A stretch of 64,000 bases of DNA from Chryseobacterium sp. BLS98. GTDB lineage: Bacteria; Bacteroidota; Bacteroidia; Flavobacteriales; Weeksellaceae. Both the position numbers and the translations under genes were made by a program. How positions within the stretch are numbered: the first letter of the stretch is position 1; every line of letters starts with the position of its first letter. The notes under the pieces were generated by a model that did no database searches, was not told the origin of the DNA, and saw only the letters and a list, made by a program, of their open reading frames with translations. Shown piece after piece: positions 59,533 through 64,000 of the stretch. The stretch lies in the NCBI RefSeq assembly GCF_001045445.1, contig NZ_LFNF01000002.1:806001-870000 (forward strand), given 5' to 3'.

Positions 59533-60081
59533 ATGAATTACTCATACAAAGGTAAAATATTAATTTCCACACCTGACATTTCCGGCGATATTTTTTCGAG
59601 ATCGGTGGTTCTGATCGTTGAGCATAACGAAAGCGGTGCATTTGGTTTGATATTGAACAAGAAAAACGGCCAGATGAGTAGTAAGTTCAAAAACTTTTTT
59701 GATTTCAAAATAGAGGTCTATGACGGCGGCCCTGTCGAAAATGATAAGGTCTTTTTTATCGTTAAGAATAAAAAGGTTACTGAGGTGTATTCTGAGATCA
59801 ACAAGGACTTTTATATCACGGAAGACATTGAAAGCATCATCAGCGCAGTCCTTAATAAGGAATTGAGCATTAATGATGTAAAAATCTTCTCAGGATACTC
59901 AGGATGGTCTGCCGGACAGCTTGATGACGAGGTACAAAGGAAGATGTGGACTGTAGTGGATATCTACAATCTGGATTATACACTTCCGAACGACCAGACC
60001 CTTTGGAAGTCGATTATGCAGAATCTGGGGGGAGAATATCTGCTGTGGGCCAACTCACCTGAGGACATTTCTCTTAACTAA
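59533..60081 (+). CDS. YqgE/AlgH family protein
   Basis: 182 residues from ATG 59533; the frame opens earlier, but that part overlaps pdxH antisense and is not conserved-looking. UPF0301 features: GKILISTPDISGDIFSRSVV, HNESGAFGLILNK, VYDGGPVENDK and FSGYSGWSAGQLDDE. Cytosolic; function not established. Divergent from pdxH with 24 bases between starts. Confidence 0.9.
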   Translation: MNYSYKGKILISTPDISGDIFSRSVVLIVEHNESGAFGLILNKKNGQMSSKFKNFFDFKIEVYDGGPVENDKVFFIVKNKKVTEVYSEINKDFYITEDIESIISAVLNKELSINDVKIFSGYSGWSAGQLDDEVQRKMWTVVDIYNLDYTLPNDQTLWKSIMQNLGGEYLLWANSPEDISLN

Positions 60082-60188
60082 CTGAATTCCTATCTGATAC
60101 GCTTTAAAAACATTAACAAATTTTAAGATTATGTTAACCAATTTTAAAGAAAGAATTCCCGTTATTTGAAAAACCAAAAATCACTGAA

Positions 60189-60770
60189 ATGAAAGGAATC
60201 AAACTACTTGCTTTAGGAGCCTTTTCCGCCTCATTTTTATCATTCACTCCCATCAACAAAAAATATATCGTTATAGATGCCGGACACGGCGGAAATGACA
60301 TGGGAACGGTTTTTGAAAAGTTCTCTGAAAAAGAGATTACCATCAATATCGCCAAACAGATCCAGAAACTGAATGAGAATCAGGATCAGTATGAAGTGGT
60401 ATTAACAAGAGATTCTGACACGTATCCAAGCCTTCAGGAGAGAACTGATATGATCAACAAGCTTAATCCTGAAATGGTCATTTCCCTTCACATGAATAAC
60501 AGTCCTCAAAAGGAAACTCCCAAACAGGGCACCGAAGTATATATTCAGAATACTGAAAATTCAAAAAAACTTGCTGAAAAAATCTCTAAAAAATTTGATG
60601 TCCGCAAAATTGAAGAAAAAAATCTTCACATGTTGAGAGAAACAAAATCGCCTGCAGTATTGGTAGAGCTTGGCTTCATCAACAATACAAAGGACAGAGA
60701 ATATATAACGAGTGAAAACGGACAGAAAGAAATCGCACAAAAATTCACAGAAATTATCCGTGAATATTAA
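60189..60770 (+). CDS. N-acetylmuramoyl-L-alanine amidase
   Basis: Zinc amidase (Amidase_3), 193 residues, cleaving the bond between MurNAc and the stem peptide. N-terminal export signal (about 1-20). Zinc ligand His33 lies in VIDAGHGGND, the second His in SLHMNN (about 100), and the catalytic Glu in VELGFINN (about 157). No SPOR or LysM domain. It acts in the periplasm. Confidence 0.93.
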   Translation: MKGIKLLALGAFSASFLSFTPINKKYIVIDAGHGGNDMGTVFEKFSEKEITINIAKQIQKLNENQDQYEVVLTRDSDTYPSLQERTDMINKLNPEMVISLHMNNSPQKETPKQGTEVYIQNTENSKKLAEKISKKFDVRKIEEKNLHMLRETKSPAVLVELGFINNTKDREYITSENGQKEIAQKFTEIIREY

Positions 60771-60802
60771 ATAAAGAAACAATTTCTGATTTATTCAGAA
60801 TA

Positions 60803-60845
60803 AAACCCGGTAAAGGACTTGGGTACTTTGTTGTTTACCGGGTTT
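60803..60845. terminator. Bidirectional terminator
   Basis: AAACCCGGTAAA (60803-60814) and TTTACCGGGTTT (60834-60845) are perfect 12-bp arms with a 19-base loop, between the convergent amidase and aminotransferase genes. Confidence 0.8.
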
Positions 60846-60850
60846 GTCAA

Positions 60851-61663
60851 TTATTCAAAACTATTTTTCCAGCTTTCCACCATTTCTTTAAAGCGGGAGC
60901 TTTCAAAAGTTTTATTTCTTATTTTACCTACAGAAAATATGCCTTTCTCGTCGGAGATCATTAAAATCTCTTCGGCTTTTTGTGATTCAAAAGCAATGAT
61001 TTCATGCTCCTGAATATCTGCCAGGTTATTTTTATGTAAAAAAGTAACGAAGTTTTCCATGAAAGGAGAGATGTATGCTCCCTCGGACTGCTTAGGAACT
61101 TTAATGACGTTTCCTTCCAGAAATAAAAGGTTTCCGGAAGTGGTACGCGCAATCCGTTTGTTGGGATTCAGCAGAATCACATCATCCAGATCATTTTCTT
61201 CTGCATAAATACCTCCATAAATGTTTTCCGGACAGTGAACCCTGATATTACTCAACAGGTTATTATTTACATTGATTTCCTTGATAAGATCCATTTCTAA
61301 CGGCCTGTGATGAACCGCAAGCACATCTTCTGATTCCGTTACTTCATAAAAATAGGATATGGAAGATTTTGAAACCGTTACTGCATCATTATTCCTGAAA
61401 ACCTGAAAATTGATAATCCCGTTTTTTATTCCTTTACCATCGATAACATCCTGATGAAAAAGGGTCTGGAAAAACTCCAATGTATAGGTAAGCGGAATAT
61501 TCATCCTTATTTTCCGCATGGATGCCATTAAGAAGAAATAGCATTCTTCATCCATGATCAGTTTACCGTTTCTTACAAAGAAAGAAACCTTCACTGCGTC
61601 GCCTAAAAGAAACGCTCTGTTCTTTACATTTAACCCGTCTGATGTAAAATATTGATTTTCCAA
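60851..61663 (-). CDS. Aminotransferase class IV family protein
   Basis: 270 residues, PLP fold type IV. The pattern YFTSDGLNVKNRAFLLGDAV at the start and DDVILLNPNKRIARTTSGNLLFLEG (written in parts: DDVILLNPNKR, then TTSGNLLFLEG) resemble aminodeoxychorismate lyase or branched-chain aminotransferase. The catalytic lysine is not in a standard setting; the best candidate is LIKEINVNNNLLSNI (about residue 128). The usual E-x-x-x-x-N is TTSGN. The enzyme may be divergent or inactive. Substrate unknown. Confidence 0.75.
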   Translation of the reverse strand: MENQYFTSDGLNVKNRAFLLGDAVKVSFFVRNGKLIMDEECYFFLMASMRKIRMNIPLTYTLEFFQTLFHQDVIDGKGIKNGIINFQVFRNNDAVTVSKSSISYFYEVTESEDVLAVHHRPLEMDLIKEINVNNNLLSNIRVHCPENIYGGIYAEENDLDDVILLNPNKRIARTTSGNLLFLEGNVIKVPKQSEGAYISPFMENFVTFLHKNNLADIQEHEIIAFESQKAEEILMISDEKGIFSVGKIRNKTFESSRFKEMVESWKNSFE

Positions 61664-61740
61664 TTTTTGAAGTGATTTATTTATAAAAAAATAATGAACG
61701 ATAAATCGTTCATCAGTTTTACCATGTCATAGTATCCGGC

Positions 61741-62127
61741 TTATGCCGCACCTAATTTTATTCTAAGGTTTTCTATAAGGTTCTCCCAATACAGTGCATT
61801 CTCCTGCTCGTCCCCTTCTTCACAAAAATCTGTAATATTGAGAGCCAGGTCTTCTGTAATATCGTCTATTGTAATCGTCATTTCAAAGAAGTTTTTAGTC
61901 CCTTCATCTTCTTCCCATCTAAAACGTACGAAACCTTCCGGCTTATATCTGATCAAAGTGGCCTTTTCGGCAGGTCCTCCGCCCCAGCTAAAAAAGAAGT
62001 CATCGCCTTTTTCTGTTACCTCATCCGCAAACCATTCAGATAACCCCTCTGCCGTCGCCAGATATTCGTATAAAATCTCTGATAAACAATGCATTGGAAA
62101 TTCGTAATGGACTTTATGTTTCGCCAT
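61741..62127 (-). CDS. START-like domain protein
   Basis: 128 residues from ATG 62127; an upstream TTG would add nine residues. A small cavity-fold protein of the AHA1/START-like type: ATAEGLSEWFADEVTEKG, FFFSWGGG and VRFRWEEDEG. It is very acidic. Such proteins occur throughout Flavobacteriia; ligand unknown. It stands 78 bases upstream of the class IV aminotransferase on the same strand. Confidence 0.8.
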   Translation of the reverse strand: MAKHKVHYEFPMHCLSEILYEYLATAEGLSEWFADEVTEKGDDFFFSWGGGPAEKATLIRYKPEGFVRFRWEEDEGTKNFFEMTITIDDITEDLALNITDFCEEGDEQENALYWENLIENLRIKLGAA

Positions 62128-62283
62128 ATAATCTTTGTTTTTATCGTCCCGCAATATATAAATTAATTTTTTTATTACACTAAAAAGCGGTTATTTTTTT
62201 AAACAATCTTCATGATATTTATCACAGATTTTAAATCTATATTGAATCTAATTTCAGAACCTGAAACTGCCATGCAGCCCATA

Positions 62284-62314
62284 AAAAAACTCTCCTTTCA
62301 AGAGAGATTTTTTG
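62284..62314 (-). terminator. Terminator of the class III aminotransferase gene
   Basis: On the minus strand CTCTC and GAGAG (extended by weaker pairs) form a stem with A and T runs on both sides, directly after the stop codon at 62317. Confidence 0.65.
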
Positions 62315-62316
62315 AT

Positions 62317-63498
62317 TTATTTTTCGTTTAAGACATCAAGAATGATCTGGCATCCCCGTCTGATTTCGTCCATAGAAATGGTCAGGGGTGGTGAGATTCT
62401 CATATACTCGTTTCTGTAGAGCTGCCAGAATACAATAAGCCCTTTTTCCATGCATTTTTTAGCTGCTTGCAGGGTATATTCGGGTGTTCCCAGATTAACG
62501 GCAAGCATAAGCCCCTTCCCGTTGATATTTTTGATTTTGGGATGTACCAGAAGTTCTCTGAACAGCTTTTCCTTTTCGGCGGTTTCATCCATCAGCCCAC
62601 TTTCGAGAACTTCTTTCAAAGTGGCATAGCTGGCAGCAGCAATCAGGGGATTACCTCCGAATGTTGTAATATGTCCTAATTTTGGGGAATGCGACAATGT
62701 TTCCATGATTTTTCTGGAACTCATAAAAGCACCTACAGGTACTCCACCGCCCATTCCCTTGCCCATAACAAGGATATCGGGAACAATTCCGAAATGCTCG
62801 AAAGAGAATAATTTACCGGTTCGGCCAAAACCAGGCTGAATTTCGTCGAGGATCAGAAGTGCTCCTACTTCTTCACATCTTCTTTTAAGCTTAATCAAAT
62901 AATCACCTTCCGGCACTAAAAACCCTGCTGCTCCCTGAATGGTTTCAAGAATTACACAGGCAGTCTTATCTGTAATTTTATCCAGATCATTTTCGTTGTT
63001 GAATTCTATAAAACTGACCATCGGCAGCAATGGACGAAATTCTCTTTTATGGGTTTCATTACCGGACACACTCAGGGCTCCATGGGTATTCCCGTGATAA
63101 GAGTTTTTAAAGGAAACAATTTCTTCTCTTCCTGTATACCTTTTGGCTAGTTTAAGGCTTCCATCGATCGCTTCCGCACCGCTGTTAACGAGATAAGTAA
63201 TTTCAAGCGGGTCCGGGGTAGCTTCTGCCAGAAGTTTACATAATGCTATAGGTTTTTCCTGTGCATATTCCCCGTAGACCATTACATGGAGGTATTTGTC
63301 TGCCTGTTCTTTGATGGCTTGCACCACTTTAGGATGCGAATGCCCTAAAGTATTGGCAGAAACACCTGCTACAAAATCCAGATATTTTCTGCCATCTGTT
63401 CCATAGATATAGCTTCCTTCTGCTTTTTCAACTTCAAAACCTGCTGCAAATTTCGTAGTCTGTGCCTGATATATAAAAAAGTCTTTGTGCATTTCCAT
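62317..63498 (-). CDS. Class III aminotransferase (acetylornithine/ornithine type)
   Basis: 393 residues from ATG 63498; 63492 is an alternative. PLP enzyme with the class III signature LILDEIQPGFGRTGKLFSFEHFG (in parts: LDEIQPGFGRTG, then FEHFG) and the Schiff-base lysine in ILVMGKGMGGG (about 247). SYHGNTHGALS and NSGAEAIDGSLKLAK are also typical. Substrates could be acetylornithine, ornithine, lysine or 4-aminobutyrate. No arg genes are adjacent, so identity is left open. Confidence 0.9.
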   Translation of the reverse strand: MEMHKDFFIYQAQTTKFAAGFEVEKAEGSYIYGTDGRKYLDFVAGVSANTLGHSHPKVVQAIKEQADKYLHVMVYGEYAQEKPIALCKLLAEATPDPLEITYLVNSGAEAIDGSLKLAKRYTGREEIVSFKNSYHGNTHGALSVSGNETHKREFRPLLPMVSFIEFNNENDLDKITDKTACVILETIQGAAGFLVPEGDYLIKLKRRCEEVGALLILDEIQPGFGRTGKLFSFEHFGIVPDILVMGKGMGGGVPVGAFMSSRKIMETLSHSPKLGHITTFGGNPLIAAASYATLKEVLESGLMDETAEKEKLFRELLVHPKIKNINGKGLMLAVNLGTPEYTLQAAKKCMEKGLIVFWQLYRNEYMRISPPLTISMDEIRRGCQIILDVLNEK

Positions 63499-63563
63499 TG
63501 TTTCGAAAATTTTCAGCAAAGCTAAAAAAGATTCAGCACATGCAGAAATTATCGGCCCTTAAT

Positions 63564-63594
63564 AAAAAAATTGCCCTTAGAATTCTAAGGGCAA
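63564..63594 (-). terminator. Terminator of the surface-protein gene
   Basis: TTGCCCTTAG (63571-63580) and CTAAGGGCAA (63585-63594) are perfect 10-bp arms with loop AATT. On the minus strand seven T follow. Confidence 0.85.
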
Positions 63595-63617
63595 CAGTAT
63601 TAAAATCAACATTCTAT

Positions 63618-63998
63618 TTAAAGTACTTTTTCGACCGTTACGTAACTGTTGTTTATTACATTATAAGCCGTTGTGCTACCGACTTCAGAAATCGCCTCCA
63701 AAGTAATATACTGTCCCTGAACAGCATATACTGAGAAATCCAGGCTTATTTTTCTGACTGTACCGTCAAAATTTACGGCATTTTCCAAAAGCTGGAATCT
63801 CTTGGCATCGTTGACATATAAACTTGCTCCCAATCTGCTGCTAAATGTACCTGCAGCCCCTGTAAAGTTCAGGCTTACGTTAATTCTGTATAAACCGCTT
63901 TGACGGATATAAATCCTGTTCAGATCTGCCCCTGTTGTGGGAACATTTGTTTTAAGCTTTAACGGATCTGCTAAAAAATTGGGTTTATCAATTAAGGA
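63618..63998 (-). CDS. C-terminal part of a C1q/TNF-like surface protein, cut by the window edge
   Basis: The minus-strand frame is open from the window edge to the stop at 63618, giving about 126 residues. A methionine near 63833 is internal, not the start. The pattern SGLYRINVSLNFTG, LYVNDAKRFQLLENA, YAVQGQYITLEA and the end NNSYVTVEKVL is that of a trimeric C1q/TNF-like jelly roll, common at the ends of fibre-like exported proteins in Flavobacteriia. The N-terminal part lies outside the window. Confidence 0.7.
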   Translation of the reverse strand, partial: SLIDKPNFLADPLKLKTNVPTTGADLNRIYIRQSGLYRINVSLNFTGAAGTFSSRLGASLYVNDAKRFQLLENAVNFDGTVRKISLDFSVYAVQGQYITLEAISEVGSTTAYNVINNSYVTVEKVL

Positions 63999-64000
63999 AT

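Noticed and set aside
1..64000. CRISPR array, prophage, transposase or integron
   Set aside because: I looked for regularly spaced direct repeats, phage structural genes and transposase motifs and saw none.

Overview
The window looks like chromosome from a low-GC Flavobacteriia member, most like Chryseobacterium or a close Weeksellaceae relative. This is inferred from gene content, the alanine-rich tail on ribosomal protein S16, dispersed Bacteroidota-type repeats, and promoters of the Bacteroidota form (-33 TTG, 19-21 bases, -7 TAnnTTTG). Most of it is ordinary housekeeping DNA with short operons. No CRISPR array, prophage, transposase or integrase was seen.

Layout. 1-8.9 kb: HD phosphohydrolase, alpha/beta hydrolase, ribokinase, DUF4241 and GIY-YIG genes, valS, a DUF1573 protein and a PPK2 kinase. 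9.0-15.7 kb: a tandem array of 13 small exported-protein genes in five modules. Each module has one nearly invariant lipoprotein followed by one or two divergent secreted proteins. 15.7-16.4 kb: the RNase P RNA gene (minus strand) and a 45-bp inverted repeat. 16.4-30.5 kb: ECF sigma factor with a membrane partner, acyl-CoA synthetase, rpoN, asnS, CDP-alcohol phosphotransferase, regulators, a serine hydrolase, rimM-rpsP, nitroreductase, a GreA/B-like factor and an SRPBCC protein. 30.7-48.4 kb: M3 peptidase, lipoproteins, regulator/enzyme pairs (HxlR with an esterase or a quinone reductase, TetR with an MFS pump, TetR/AraC with a quinone reductase), a lactonase, and an orphan 436-aa gene followed by two odd tRNA genes. 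48.4-50.5 kb: a TyrZ-type tyrS behind a short leader ORF and a terminator. 50.6-56.5 kb: a tellurium-resistance-type operon of two TerD proteins, two TerY vWA proteins, a PP2C phosphatase and a kinase. 56.6-64 kb: LPG-synthase-like membrane protein, panD, HU, pdxH, YqgE, amidase, two PLP enzymes and the end of a C1q-like surface protein.

Three loci stand out. (1) Upstream of tyrS there is a promoter, a 31-codon ORF with consecutive Tyr codons, a small hairpin and a strong intrinsic terminator only 18 bases before the tyrS start. The hairpin's 3' side can alternatively pair with the terminator's 5' arm, which is the arrangement expected for tyrosine-codon attenuation. (2) The lipoprotein/secreted-protein array matches no family I recognise and pairs a conserved component with a diversifying one. 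(3) The 436-aa orphan gene sits just upstream of two paralogous tRNAs, one of which has an eight-base anticodon loop. The TerD/TerY/kinase/phosphatase operon is a compact version of a known but biochemically unclear stress or conflict system.
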